A stretch of 53,317 bases of DNA from Verrucomicrobiales bacterium (GTDB lineage: Bacteria > Verrucomicrobiota > Verrucomicrobiia > Limisphaerales > UBA9464): positions 1 through 53,317 of the forward strand of contig JAIXZE010000430.1 of the NCBI GenBank assembly GCA_027489875.1. Reading direction: 5' to 3'. Shown in pieces: positions 45,280-53,317 of this stretch. The translations under genes were made by a program, and so were the position numbers. Numbering within the stretch: the stretch's first letter is position 1; each line of letters begins with the position of its first letter. The notes beneath the pieces are model-generated. The model did not search any database and had not been told where the DNA came from. It saw only the letters and a list, made by a program, of their open reading frames with translations.

Positions 45280-46440
45280 ATGACTTCCCGCGCGCTTTCC
45301 CGTCGTGACCTGCTCCGCGGTTCCGTGGCCCTCGCTGCCTACGGTCTCGCCAGCCGCCCCCTGACCGCATTCGGTCTGGAGCCCGCCGCGGGTGAAGTGT
45401 TGATCCCGTGGCTGGATGTGCAGCCCAAGGGACGCGCCATGCTGTACTGGCAGGACCTCACCTCCTGGGTCACGCCCAACGAATCGATCTATGAGGTGTC
45501 GCATTACGGCAAGCCCAAGGTCGACCTCGCCCAGTGGCGCCTGGATCTCACCGGCTTCGTCCGAAAGCCCCGCTCCTACACCCTGGCGGATCTCCAGAAG
45601 CTCCCGCACCGCGACATCCACGCCACTCTCGAATGCGGCGGCAACGGCGCCGGGATCGGATTCATGGGGGCCATCGGCAACGTCAAATGGACCGGCACAC
45701 CCCTCGCCCCGATCCTGCGCGAGGCCGGTCTCCTCAAGCGCGCCCGCGAAGTCGTGTTCTACGGAGCCGACGAAAAGACCGAGAAGATCCGCGACCAGGA
45801 AGTCCTCCAGCGGTTTGCCCGTTCATTGACGGTGGAACACGCCCAGCAATCCGAGGTCATGCTCGCTTGGGCGATGAACGACCAACCCCTCAACGATGTC
45901 CACGGCGCGCCGGTGCGGCTCATCGTCCCCGGATGGTTCGGGATCGCGTGGGTGAAGTGGCTCACGCGCATCGATCTCATTGACCGGCGGTTCATGGGCA
46001 AGTGGATGGCCCGCGAGTACGTCACCCTCCGCGGCGAGGAACGTCCCGATGGCTCCACCAACTGGGGCGAGACCTCCGTCTGCAACATCAACGTCAAGTC
46101 CATCGCCGCCCGCGCGGTGCGACTCCCCAACCAGTCCGTCCGCATCACCGGCGCGGCATGGTCGGATGGCACCCCGCTGAAATCGGTCGAGGTCCGCATC
46201 GACGACGGTCCATGGCAATCGGTCCGCCTCGTCCGAAAGCCCTCCGCGGCGAAGTACACATGGACGCTGTGGCAGTTCGACTGGGCCAACCCGACGCCGG
46301 GCGAACACACCGTGGTTTCACGTGCGGTAGATGCCGACGGGCGCGAGCAACCCCCGGCCGATTCCCCGCTCATCAAGAACAAGAAGACGTACTGGGAGGC
46401 CAACCAGCAGTGGCCCCGCCGGATCCGCATCGCAGGCTGA
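45280..46440 (+). CDS. Sulfite-oxidase-like molybdopterin oxidoreductase, Tat-exported
   Basis: The 386-residue protein starts MTSRALSRRDLLRGSVALAA, a twin-arginine signal. The molybdopterin-binding domain includes LECGGNGAGIGF, with the Mo-ligating cysteine C119 in ECGGNG, and GAPVRLIVPGWFGIAWVKW. The C-terminal Mo-co dimerisation domain has SVRITGAAWSDG and EVRIDDGPWQSV. Family members oxidise sulfite or act as related periplasmic reductases. No dedicated cytochrome partner gene is adjacent. It lies 9 bp after nadA, possibly co-transcribed. Confidence 0.92.
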   Translation: MTSRALSRRDLLRGSVALAAYGLASRPLTAFGLEPAAGEVLIPWLDVQPKGRAMLYWQDLTSWVTPNESIYEVSHYGKPKVDLAQWRLDLTGFVRKPRSYTLADLQKLPHRDIHATLECGGNGAGIGFMGAIGNVKWTGTPLAPILREAGLLKRAREVVFYGADEKTEKIRDQEVLQRFARSLTVEHAQQSEVMLAWAMNDQPLNDVHGAPVRLIVPGWFGIAWVKWLTRIDLIDRRFMGKWMAREYVTLRGEERPDGSTNWGETSVCNINVKSIAARAVRLPNQSVRITGAAWSDGTPLKSVEVRIDDGPWQSVRLVRKPSAAKYTWTLWQFDWANPTPGEHTVVSRAVDADGREQPPADSPLIKNKKTYWEANQQWPRRIRIAG

Positions 46441-46569
46441 TCCAGCAAAGCCGAAGGTGCTCCCACCGCGTCCACGAAACGGGAGGGGCTCCCCTGCGGT
46501 TACCAAGCCTTCCGCGTCACCAACGTTGGGCTTCCAAATCCCCCGGCGCGACGCGCAGAATCCACGCCG

Positions 46570-47979
46570 ATGCGCCCCTCCTTTGATTCCACCCGACGCG
46601 GCTTCCTCCGCTCCCTGGTCGGAGGTTCGCTGCTGTACCCGGCGATGGTATCGCAACTCATGGCGGAGGAAGAGTCCCGATCTGGGGCCGAGGACCCGCT
46701 GGCACCCCGAGCCCCCCACTTCGCGGGCAAAGCCAAGCGGGTGATCTTCCTCTACATGAGCGGTGGAGTGTCCCACGTCGATTCGTGGGATCCCAAGCCG
46801 CGGCTGTTCGCCGACGCCGGCAAGACCGTTTCCGTGGACGAGTTCCAGGGTCGGAAGGGCGAATTCAAGATGTTCGCCAAGCGCCCGCAGTGGGAGTTCT
46901 CACGCCATGGTCGCTGCGGGACGGAGGTTTCGTCGCTGTTCCCCCACATGGCGGAGTGCGTCGATGACCTGTGCGTGATCCGTTCGATGACGTCGGACCA
47001 CACCAACCATTACGAGGCCACCCTCGGCATCCACACGGGATCGTTCACCTTCGCCCGGCCCTCGATTGGATCATGGGTGAGCTACGGCCTGGGAACGGAG
47101 AATCGCAACCTGCCTTCGTTTGTCGTCATCGCACCGAAAACGCCTTATGCCGGCGGCCAGGTGTGGGACAGTGACTTCCTCCCGGGCGCACATCAGGGAA
47201 CATTGGTCGTCCCCGGTGCAGAGCCGGTGGCCAACCTGCGCCGCCGGGTGGCCACCCGACGCCTGCAGGAACTCGAACTCGAAGCGCTCGCGCGGCTCAA
47301 TCGTCAACACCTGGCCCCGCGCGCCGCGGACCCCTTGCTGGCTGCCCGGATGCGTTCGTTCGAGACCGCCTTCGGCATGCAGATGGAGCTGCCGGATGTG
47401 TTCGATCTCACGCGCGAGTCCGACGCCACGCACCAGATGTACGGACTGGAGCGTGGCAGCACGCAGGGATTCGCGTGGCAATGCCTGGTCGCCCGACGTC
47501 TTGCCGAGCGTGGCGTCCGCTTCATTGAACTCATCGATGTGGGCTCCTCGGACAACTGGGATGCCCACGGCGACATGCTCACGCACACGCCGCTGGCACG
47601 AAATGTCGATCGCCCGATCGCAGGCCTCCTTAAGGATCTCAAGGCCCGTGGGATGCTCGACGACACCCTTGTCGTCTGGACCACCGAGTTCGGCCGGACC
47701 CCATTCAACGCTGCCGCCGATGCGCGCGGTCGTGAACACCATCACTGGGTCTTTTCCTCATGGCTCGCCGGAGCCGGAATCCAGCCTGGGACCGTGTACG
47801 GGGAATCCGACGACCACGGGATCCGGGTGGGCCGGAATGGGGTTCACGTAAACGACTTCCATGCCACCATCCTCCACCTGCTGGGATTCGACCACGAACG
47901 CCTCACCTTCCGGCATTCAGGGCGTGACTTCCGCCTGACGGACGTCGCCGGCGAGGTCGTTCGCGGCATCCTTGCGTGA
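46570..47979 (+). CDS. DUF1501 domain protein, Tat-exported
   Basis: The 469-residue protein starts MRPSFDSTRRGFLRSLVGGS, a twin-arginine export signal. It then shows the DUF1501/sulfatase-like signatures FLYMSGGVSHVDSWDPKP, MTSDHTNHYEA, WTTEFGRTPF and GREHHHWVFSSWLAGAG, with conserved histidines and aspartates as in alkaline-phosphatase-superfamily folds. In Planctomycetota and Verrucomicrobiota these are usually encoded after a DUF1549/DUF1553 cytochrome-like protein, but here none is adjacent. Function unknown; likely periplasmic and linked to polymer degradation. Confidence 0.9.
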   Translation: MRPSFDSTRRGFLRSLVGGSLLYPAMVSQLMAEEESRSGAEDPLAPRAPHFAGKAKRVIFLYMSGGVSHVDSWDPKPRLFADAGKTVSVDEFQGRKGEFKMFAKRPQWEFSRHGRCGTEVSSLFPHMAECVDDLCVIRSMTSDHTNHYEATLGIHTGSFTFARPSIGSWVSYGLGTENRNLPSFVVIAPKTPYAGGQVWDSDFLPGAHQGTLVVPGAEPVANLRRRVATRRLQELELEALARLNRQHLAPRAADPLLAARMRSFETAFGMQMELPDVFDLTRESDATHQMYGLERGSTQGFAWQCLVARRLAERGVRFIELIDVGSSDNWDAHGDMLTHTPLARNVDRPIAGLLKDLKARGMLDDTLVVWTTEFGRTPFNAAADARGREHHHWVFSSWLAGAGIQPGTVYGESDDHGIRVGRNGVHVNDFHATILHLLGFDHERLTFRHSGRDFRLTDVAGEVVRGILA

Positions 47980-48105
47980 CGGACATCACGGCCCGCTTTC
48001 CCGGGATCGATCGAGACGGTGGGAGGAAACCCGCACCAAATGTGGTGATTCTGCAATAGCACGGCACTTTTTCGCTGATTCGGGCGCATTCCGCGGAGTT
48101 TTTCC

Positions 48106-48133
48106 TTGCTCGGCGGGGGTGCGTTGTTTGAAT
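48106..48133 (+). promoter_or_regulatory. Candidate promoter for the HU-type gene
   Basis: TTGCTC (48106-48111) and TTGAAT (48128-48133) are separated by 16 bp and lie 60 bp upstream of the HU-type ATG. Both match sigma-70 hexamers only in part. Proposed from position and spacing alone. Confidence 0.3.
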
Positions 48134-48192
48134 CGCGCCGCAGTTGGCATTGCACGCCAACGACAATCGCAAAATCAACTCCACGTCATACC

Positions 48193-48480
48193 ATGGCCAA
48201 AGCACTCACCAAGTCCCAGCTCGCTGCTGCCATCGCCGATCAGGCCGAAATTCCCAAGAAGCAGGCCGCTGAGATCCTCGATCACATCGCCGCCCTCGCC
48301 TACAAGCATGCCAAGAACACCTTCACCCTCCCGGGTCTCGGCAAGCTCGTCCTCGTGAACCGCAAGGCCCGTGTCGGCCGCAACCCCGCGACCGGCGCCG
48401 AGATCAAGATCCCGGCCAAGAAGGTCGTGAAGTTCCGCGTCGCCAAGGCCGCCAAGGAAGCCATCCTCGGCACCAAGTAA
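48193..48480 (+). CDS. HU/IHF-family DNA-binding protein
   Basis: The 95-residue basic protein starts at ATG 48193 (MAKALTKSQLAAAIADQAEI). The helical body has KKQAAEILDHIAALAY. The beta-arm region has LPGLGKLVLVNRKARVGRNP, then TGAEIKIPAKKVVKFRVAK. This is the HU family signature, including the arm-tip RNP. It bends and compacts DNA in the nucleoid. The upstream in-frame ATG at 48106 gives no homology. Monocistronic by layout: a candidate promoter upstream and a strong terminator 20 bp downstream. Confidence 0.94.
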   Translation: MAKALTKSQLAAAIADQAEIPKKQAAEILDHIAALAYKHAKNTFTLPGLGKLVLVNRKARVGRNPATGAEIKIPAKKVVKFRVAKAAKEAILGTK

Positions 48481-48499
48481 TCCTGTTCCGGATTCTCAT

Positions 48500-48530
48500 C
48501 GGCACCCGGGTTTCCCGGGTGCCGTTTTTG
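48500..48530 (+). terminator. Intrinsic terminator of the HU-type gene
   Basis: An 11-bp perfect stem CGGCACCCGGG / CCCGGGTGCCG with loop TTT is followed by TTTTTGTTT. It lies 20 bp after the HU-type stop codon. Confidence 0.93.
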
Positions 48531-48574
48531 TTTCACAGGTCCCCTCCTTCCGCTCCCTGCCCCGCTTTCCCACC

Positions 48575-49570
48575 ATGAAGATCGGAATCGTTGGCTGCGG
48601 TGCCCTCGGCTCCTACTACGGGGCCTGCCTCGCCCGCGCTGGGCATGACGTCCACTTCCTTCTGCGCTCCGACCTGGAAGCTGTCCGGGCAGCAGGCATC
48701 CAGATCCTCAGTCCCAACGGCGATTTCCATGTAAGCCCGAAGCCCGCGGCTTTCCCGCAGGAAATCGGGATCTGCGATCTGGTGGTGATCGGACTCAAGA
48801 CCACCGCCAACAGCGAGTTTCCCTCGTTGATTCCACCATTGGTTGGACCCCAAACCGCCGTGCTCACGCTGCAGAATGGCCTGGGCAGCGAGGAAGCCCT
48901 TGCGGCGTTGATTCCCACGGGACAGATCCTTGGCGGCCTCTGCTTCGTTTGCATCAACCGCGTCCAACCCGGAGTCATCCGCCACATCGCGCACGGCCGG
49001 ATTGTCCTTGGCCAGTTCCATCGTCCGCCCGATGCACGGACCCACCAGATTGCCCAGGCGTTCCGGGACTCCGGCGTGCCCTGCGAGGTCGCCGAAGACC
49101 TGGGCCATGCCCACTGGCAGAAGCTCGTCTGGAATGTCCCCTTCAATGGTCTCGGTGTTGCCAGTGCCGCGGGAATCGCTGCCCTTGACTCCGGGCACTT
49201 GCCATCCAACCAGCCTCTCGCGGCGTGCCTCTCTTCGGACCAGTTGCTCGCCCATCCGGGCTGGGAAACCCGCGTCCGGCAATTGATGCGCGAGGTCATC
49301 CTCACCGCCCGAGCCCTCGGACACCCCATCCCGGACGATTACGAGCAATTCCAGATCGAGCGCACCCTCGAGATGGGACCGTACTTCGCGTCCACCATCC
49401 TCGACTTCATCGAAGGCCGCCCACTCGAGATCCAGACCCTGTTCATCGAACCGTGGCTCGCCGCCACCCGCGCGGGCGTCCCGGTTCCCGGACTCACCGC
49501 CCTCTGCCGCATTCTTTGCGCGTTGGCCTCCCGCCACGGCCAGAACGTTCCTTTCCCCTCCACTCCGTAG
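48575..49570 (+). CDS. panE: Ketopantoate reductase-like protein
   Basis: The 331-residue protein has an N-terminal NADPH-binding Rossmann fold (GIVGCGALGSYYGACLARAG), LVVIGLKTT, LQNGLGSEEAL and a C-terminal helical domain. The catalytic-type lysine is in HWQKLVWNVPFNGLG. These fit ApbA/PanE enzymes, which reduce 2-dehydropantoate to pantoate for coenzyme A synthesis. Paralogues with other substrates exist, so the symbol is tentative. It starts 94 bp after the HU gene's stop, beyond a terminator, so it is probably transcribed independently. Cytoplasmic. Confidence 0.87.
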   Translation: MKIGIVGCGALGSYYGACLARAGHDVHFLLRSDLEAVRAAGIQILSPNGDFHVSPKPAAFPQEIGICDLVVIGLKTTANSEFPSLIPPLVGPQTAVLTLQNGLGSEEALAALIPTGQILGGLCFVCINRVQPGVIRHIAHGRIVLGQFHRPPDARTHQIAQAFRDSGVPCEVAEDLGHAHWQKLVWNVPFNGLGVASAAGIAALDSGHLPSNQPLAACLSSDQLLAHPGWETRVRQLMREVILTARALGHPIPDDYEQFQIERTLEMGPYFASTILDFIEGRPLEIQTLFIEPWLAATRAGVPVPGLTALCRILCALASRHGQNVPFPSTP

Positions 49571-49599
49571 CAACCGACGTGAGGAGGTTGGGGAAGAAG

Positions 49600-49628
49600 T
49601 TCCCAGTCCCCAGATCCCAGTTCCCAGC
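49600..49628. repeat. Short CCCAG-rich repeat
   Basis: TTCCCAGTCCCCAGATCCCA followed by GTTCCCAG consists of near-identical TCCCAG units. It lies between panE and the palindromic half-element and resembles the low-complexity repeat at 16672-16701. Confidence 0.5.
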
Positions 49629-49636
49629 CTCGGAAA

Positions 49637-49702
49637 AAGGCGAGAGAGGGCAACGAGGACGTTGCCGCCCCGTTTGAGCTGGAGGCAGTGTCAAGATGGG
49701 CC
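49637..49702. repeat. Palindromic element, right half
   Basis: GGGCAACGAGGACGTTGCC is the right arm, followed by GCCCCGTTTGAGCTGGAG and a right terminal repeat GCAGTGTCAAGATGGGCC (49685-49702) that differs at one base from the complete copy. The left half is lost except for a short GGCGAG stub. Confidence 0.7.
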
Positions 49703-49750
49703 CCATCTTTGAAGTCTGCCCACTTGAAACTTTCCCCCCGGCCCCGGCCC

Positions 49751-50848
49751 ATGCGACAACCACGCATTACTCGTATGACACGCCGCGATTTCGTCGCCTC
49801 CATGGCCGCTGCCGGTGCCGCCACGCTCGCCACCCTCCCCTCCGCCCAGGCCGCCGCCCCGCTGCTGGACGCCAAGGGACAGAAGATCAAGCTCGGCATG
49901 GATAACTTCGCCATCCGCGCCTACGGCTGGAAGGGGCGCGAACTGGTGGACTACGCGGCCGAGCAGAAACTCGACGTCCTCTTCATCACCGATCTCCCCG
50001 CGCTGGGAACAGACAGTGATACCGGCTGCGCTGAGCTCCGGAAATACTCCGCCGACAAGGGGGTCGAAATCCTGCTTGGCTCATGGAGCATCTGCCCGAC
50101 TTCAAAATCCTTCCGCAACACCTGGGGAACCGCCGAGGAACACCTCGCGAAAGGCCTCCGATTGAGCAAGGCCGTGGGCTCGCCCTTCTTTCGCGTTGTT
50201 CTCGGTGCCCGCGAGGATCGCAGGACCCCGGGAGGCATCGAGGCCCGCATCGCTGACACCATCCGCGTTCTTCAATCCCAGAAGTCCCTGGCCGCCGACC
50301 TCGGGGTCAAGGTCGCCATCGAAAACCACGCGGGTGACATGACCGCGACCGAATTGGTCTCCCTGATCGAGGGAGCAGGCCGCGATTGGGTCGGGGCCAA
50401 CATGGACTCGGGCAACGCAGTGTGGACCCTGGAGGATCCGATGGAATCGCTGCGCATCCTCGGACCATACGCCTTCACGACCAGTCTACGCGACTCCGCC
50501 ATCTGGGAGACGCCCAAGGGCTGCAAGGTCCAGTGGACCGCATTTGGCGAGGGAGGATGCGTGGATTGGACCCAGTACTTTGCCGAGTACGCCCGTCTTT
50601 GCCCGGGTGTTGCCGTCAACATCGAGACCATCGGTGGATTCCAGGTGGAGTTCCCCTACCTGGAAGCCAGCTTCTGGGAAGCTTTTCCGAAGAAGCCCGC
50701 GGCCGAGTTCGCCAAGTTCCTCGCAGTGGCCAAACGCGGAAAGGCGGCCACCGGATTCGATGCCAACAACCGCGATCAGCAACGCGGAGAACTCGAACGT
50801 TCGATCCGGTTCCTGCGCGAGAGCATTGGTCTTGGCACGAAGGCCTGA
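49751..50848 (+). CDS. Tat-exported xylose-isomerase-like TIM-barrel protein
   Basis: The 365-residue protein starts at ATG 49751 (alternative ATG 49775, MTRRDFVASMAAAG). The twin-arginine motif MTRRDFVAS and the AxA near SAQAAA mark a Tat signal peptide. The TIM-barrel body of the AP-endonuclease-2 family shows DVLFITDLPALG, FFRVVLGARED, VKVAIENHAGDMT, WVGANMDSGNAV and VAVNIETIGGF. It is a different paralogue from the 40228-41169 gene. Probably periplasmic and acts on sugars or sugar-derived compounds. No partner gene is adjacent; the substrate is unknown. Confidence 0.87.
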   Translation: MRQPRITRMTRRDFVASMAAAGAATLATLPSAQAAAPLLDAKGQKIKLGMDNFAIRAYGWKGRELVDYAAEQKLDVLFITDLPALGTDSDTGCAELRKYSADKGVEILLGSWSICPTSKSFRNTWGTAEEHLAKGLRLSKAVGSPFFRVVLGAREDRRTPGGIEARIADTIRVLQSQKSLAADLGVKVAIENHAGDMTATELVSLIEGAGRDWVGANMDSGNAVWTLEDPMESLRILGPYAFTTSLRDSAIWETPKGCKVQWTAFGEGGCVDWTQYFAEYARLCPGVAVNIETIGGFQVEFPYLEASFWEAFPKKPAAEFAKFLAVAKRGKAATGFDANNRDQQRGELERSIRFLRESIGLGTKA

Positions 50849-51072
50849 GCCACAGGCGCGGCACGGGCGCTCGACAGCGACGCCCCCGAATTCGCATCCC
50901 CGCGAATCCGCAGGTGGCATCCCTTATGCCCCCTTCTCATTTGTGGGCAGGCCGGTGCTACGGCCAATCCGCCTCCAGCGGATCCCCTCGGTCGGAGGGA
51001 GTGAAGTGTCCGACCCGCCTCCCGGTTGCCTGTTTGCCGCCGGAAGGACGCTGGGTTTGGTTCTGGGTTGTG
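50849..51072. ncRNA. Possible structured RNA upstream of a terminator (candidate)
   Basis: This gene-free stretch contains several local hairpins in a row: GCCG-GTGCTA-CGGC, ATCCGC-CTCCA-GCGGAT, and GGTCGGA pairing with TCCGACC over a 12-base loop. It ends at a strong terminator (51073-51112). A small RNA read rightward would fit. No known RNA family was recognised, and a long 3' leader or chance structure in GC-rich DNA is possible. Confidence 0.3.
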
Positions 51073-51113
51073 CCGCCTGTTCCGGTTTTCCGGGACAGGC
51101 GGTCTGCTTTTCT
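51073..51113 (+). terminator. Intrinsic terminator near the convergent gene
   Basis: CCGCCTGTTCCGG (51073-51085) pairs with CCGGGACAGGCGG (51090-51102), with one G-T pair and a TTTT loop, followed by TCTGCTTTTCT. It is oriented for rightward transcription. It lies 225 bp after the TIM-barrel gene and 70 bp before the end of the convergent pseudopilin gene. Confidence 0.65.
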
Positions 51114-51184
51114 GCCGGAGCCGTCCCATGCGCGCCGGACAGCACGCAGGACCCCATGGACCGGGCCGCGGACTCCGATGCTGC

Positions 51185-51946
<762 letters not shown>

Positions 51947-52083
51947 GCTGGTCAGTTCTTCCTGCGCGTTTTCGTTTTCAACTCGATCCGCACCCCACGG
52001 TGCGGGTTCCATCACCTCACTTCGATCTTCCTGCGATCCGGTCGAATCACCAACCACAGGAGACCGTCAGCCGCCAGCATAAG

Positions 52084-52536
52084 ATGACTCGCAAACACTG
52101 GATCCTTGTCGCGGCCCTGATACTGCTCGGCGGAGGCTACATCCGCTGGTTCACCGACTGGTTGGTCCCGCCACAAATTCAAATCGAAGTTTCCACGAGA
52201 CCCAGCGGTCGCGGGGGATCCAGCAGCGAGTCCCCTGTCCTGCCGACGTTGTTCATGCTCGACCGCGAGTACTCCTTCAACTCACTGGAGGTCACCGCGG
52301 TCAGCAACGTCCCGCCCACGCTGGTCGGAAAGACCGCATGGCATCTGGCCGCACAGGGCGAACCGGAGGTACAGCGCGGTTTCGCCTACGGGGAAACCCT
52401 CAAGGGATACAAGACCGTCGTTGCCCCACTTCCCCTGATTCCCGGTGCCGTCTACCGCGTGGACCTCAAGGCAGGCCGTGCGAAAGGCACCCGGACTTTC
52501 ACCGCCGTCCCCGCAGCACCCTCTCCAACACAGTAG
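52084..52536 (+). CDS. Membrane-anchored hypothetical protein
   Basis: The 150-residue protein starts at ATG 52084 (MTRKHWILVAALILLGGGYI). The basic residues and one hydrophobic segment (residues 6-20) indicate a signal anchor. The rest is a beta-rich soluble domain without recognised motifs. It is divergent from the pseudopilin gene, with 137 bp between their starts, and 121 bp upstream of another exported protein gene. The arrangement suggests an envelope function, but no family is recognised. Confidence 0.7.
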   Translation: MTRKHWILVAALILLGGGYIRWFTDWLVPPQIQIEVSTRPSGRGGSSSESPVLPTLFMLDREYSFNSLEVTAVSNVPPTLVGKTAWHLAAQGEPEVQRGFAYGETLKGYKTVVAPLPLIPGAVYRVDLKAGRAKGTRTFTAVPAAPSPTQ

Positions 52537-52657
52537 GAACAGCCGCCATCCACCACGCGCACCCGACTGTCTTCGCCATTGCCGTCCCGGGCCGGACGGG
52601 TCCATCGTGTTTCCATCACGCAGGCCCCCGGCGCCGGGGCCAACGAGGTTTCCGCAC

Positions 52658-53182
52658 ATGAAAATCGCATCCACCCTTCTCCGCTCCTTTGCCGCCGGGC
52701 TCTGCATCGCCACGGCCCTTGCCCAGGCACCCTCCACCAATGCCCCCCGCCCGCGGCCCGCGCCTCCCGCTGGAACTCCGCCCATGAGTGCCGGAACCAA
52801 TGCGGTGGCCCGCCCCGCACGAAACCAGTTACCCTTTCAAGGGGCCGTCAAGTCGGTGGATGGAACGGCCAAAACAGTGACCCTCGTCGGTCCCCGGGAC
52901 CAGGACCGCGTCATCCACCTCGACGGCGAGAGTCGGCTGATCAAGGCGGCCAAGCCGGTCACGGTGGCGGATGTGGTGACCAATGACTACGCCCGCGGCC
53001 TGCTGAAGAAGAATGATCGAGGCGAAGAGGTCCTGATCCACGGAACGTTTGGCCCGAAGCCAGCCCCAAGGCCAAAGACTCCGGTGCGCACCAACAAACC
53101 CATCACGACGGTGAAGCCCGCGGGTGCGCCGCCCCAACCCCGACCGGCCACCTCTCCCACCGCGGCACCGCAGCCCCAGTAA
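52658..53182 (+). CDS. Exported hypothetical protein, proline-rich
   Basis: The 174-residue protein starts at ATG 52658 (MKIASTLLRSFAAGLCIATA), a signal peptide with a likely cut after ALA near residue 22. A central conserved-looking domain (QLPFQGAVKSVDGTAKTVTL, VIHLDGESRLIKAAKPVTVA) is flanked by proline/alanine-rich segments. The domain resembles small beta-barrel OB-like modules found in exported verrucomicrobial proteins. Function unknown. The in-frame extension upstream of 52658 has no signal and is rejected. Confidence 0.72.
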   Translation: MKIASTLLRSFAAGLCIATALAQAPSTNAPRPRPAPPAGTPPMSAGTNAVARPARNQLPFQGAVKSVDGTAKTVTLVGPRDQDRVIHLDGESRLIKAAKPVTVADVVTNDYARGLLKKNDRGEEVLIHGTFGPKPAPRPKTPVRTNKPITTVKPAGAPPQPRPATSPTAAPQPQ

Positions 53183-53299
53183 GCCGCCCCGCTTTCCGCC
53201 ACCGATTTCTGGAAAGGCCGGGGGAAGATTCCAGTTTTTGTCTACGGATTCACACCGACACTGACGCCTCAACATCGCAGCCAAGAAAAAGGAAGACGT

Positions 53300-53317
53300 A
53301 TGGGCCTGATGAATTAC
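53300..53317 (+). CDS. Start of a gene cut by the window edge
   Basis: AAGGAAG lies 6 bases before ATG 53300, which opens MGLMNY. The ribosome-binding site and start make a real gene likely. Proteins of the SPFH/virion-core-like family often begin MGLMxxI, so that is a possible identity, but six residues cannot establish it. Confidence 0.4.

Overview
The window is high-GC bacterial chromosome (about 60-65% G+C by eye, lower around 27.2-28.9 kb). Several features point to Verrucomicrobiota, probably a Limisphaerales/Pedosphaera-like lineage. These are two pseudopilin-type proteins with the verrucomicrobial/planctomycetal architecture (N-terminal FTLIELLVV helix, C-terminal DG motif), Tat-exported TIM-barrel isomerases, a DUF1501 protein, several Gfo/Idh/MocA oxidoreductases, and an rpmH-rnpA-yidD-yidC-KH/R3H gene order. 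The taxonomic call is an inference; there is no rRNA gene to settle it.

Layout. Positions 1-6.1 kb hold a leftward series: a cut-off gene, lysA, xseA, a phzF-family gene and xylB. Their gaps carry copies of a roughly 130-bp palindromic element. Positions 6.2-9.5 kb hold the rightward ribosome/membrane-insertion operon rpmH-rnpA-yidD-yidC-KH/R3H, closed by a strong bidirectional terminator shared with a convergent threonine aldolase. Positions 10.9-13.9 kb hold a pseudopilin and a large secreted protein with two related lectin-like domains. A leftward alaS follows (13.9-16.6 kb).

Positions 16.7-36.1 kb are an accessory surface-polysaccharide region. It has seven predicted glycosyltransferases (four GT2-type, one GT9, one GT-C-like membrane protein, one DSD-type), an ATP-grasp/HAD/methyltransferase/FdtA-like cassette, a DegT aminotransferase/Gfo-Idh/PIG-L deacetylase operon, and an acyltransferase-3. 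The 26.6-35.7 kb half has long non-coding gaps, an internally deleted insertion-sequence remnant and a lower-GC gene. It is bounded by a direct repeat: the intact PIG-L deacetylase gene on the left and a decayed partial copy on the right. This suggests that about 9 kb was inserted or duplicated by homologous recombination at that gene.

From 36.2 kb housekeeping and metabolic genes resume: acs, a Gfo/Idh-HAD pair with overlapping ends, a Tat sugar isomerase, a ROK kinase, yajQ, an MFS transporter, nadA, a sulfite-oxidase-like molybdoenzyme, a DUF1501 protein, an HU-type protein, a ketopantoate-reductase-like gene, a second Tat TIM-barrel protein, a second pseudopilin and two small exported hypothetical proteins. 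A new gene begins at the last 18 bases.

The items most worth follow-up are the interspersed palindromic element family, the PIG-L direct repeat with the segment it encloses, the ATP-grasp/HAD/methyltransferase/FdtA cassette, and a possible structured RNA near 51 kb.
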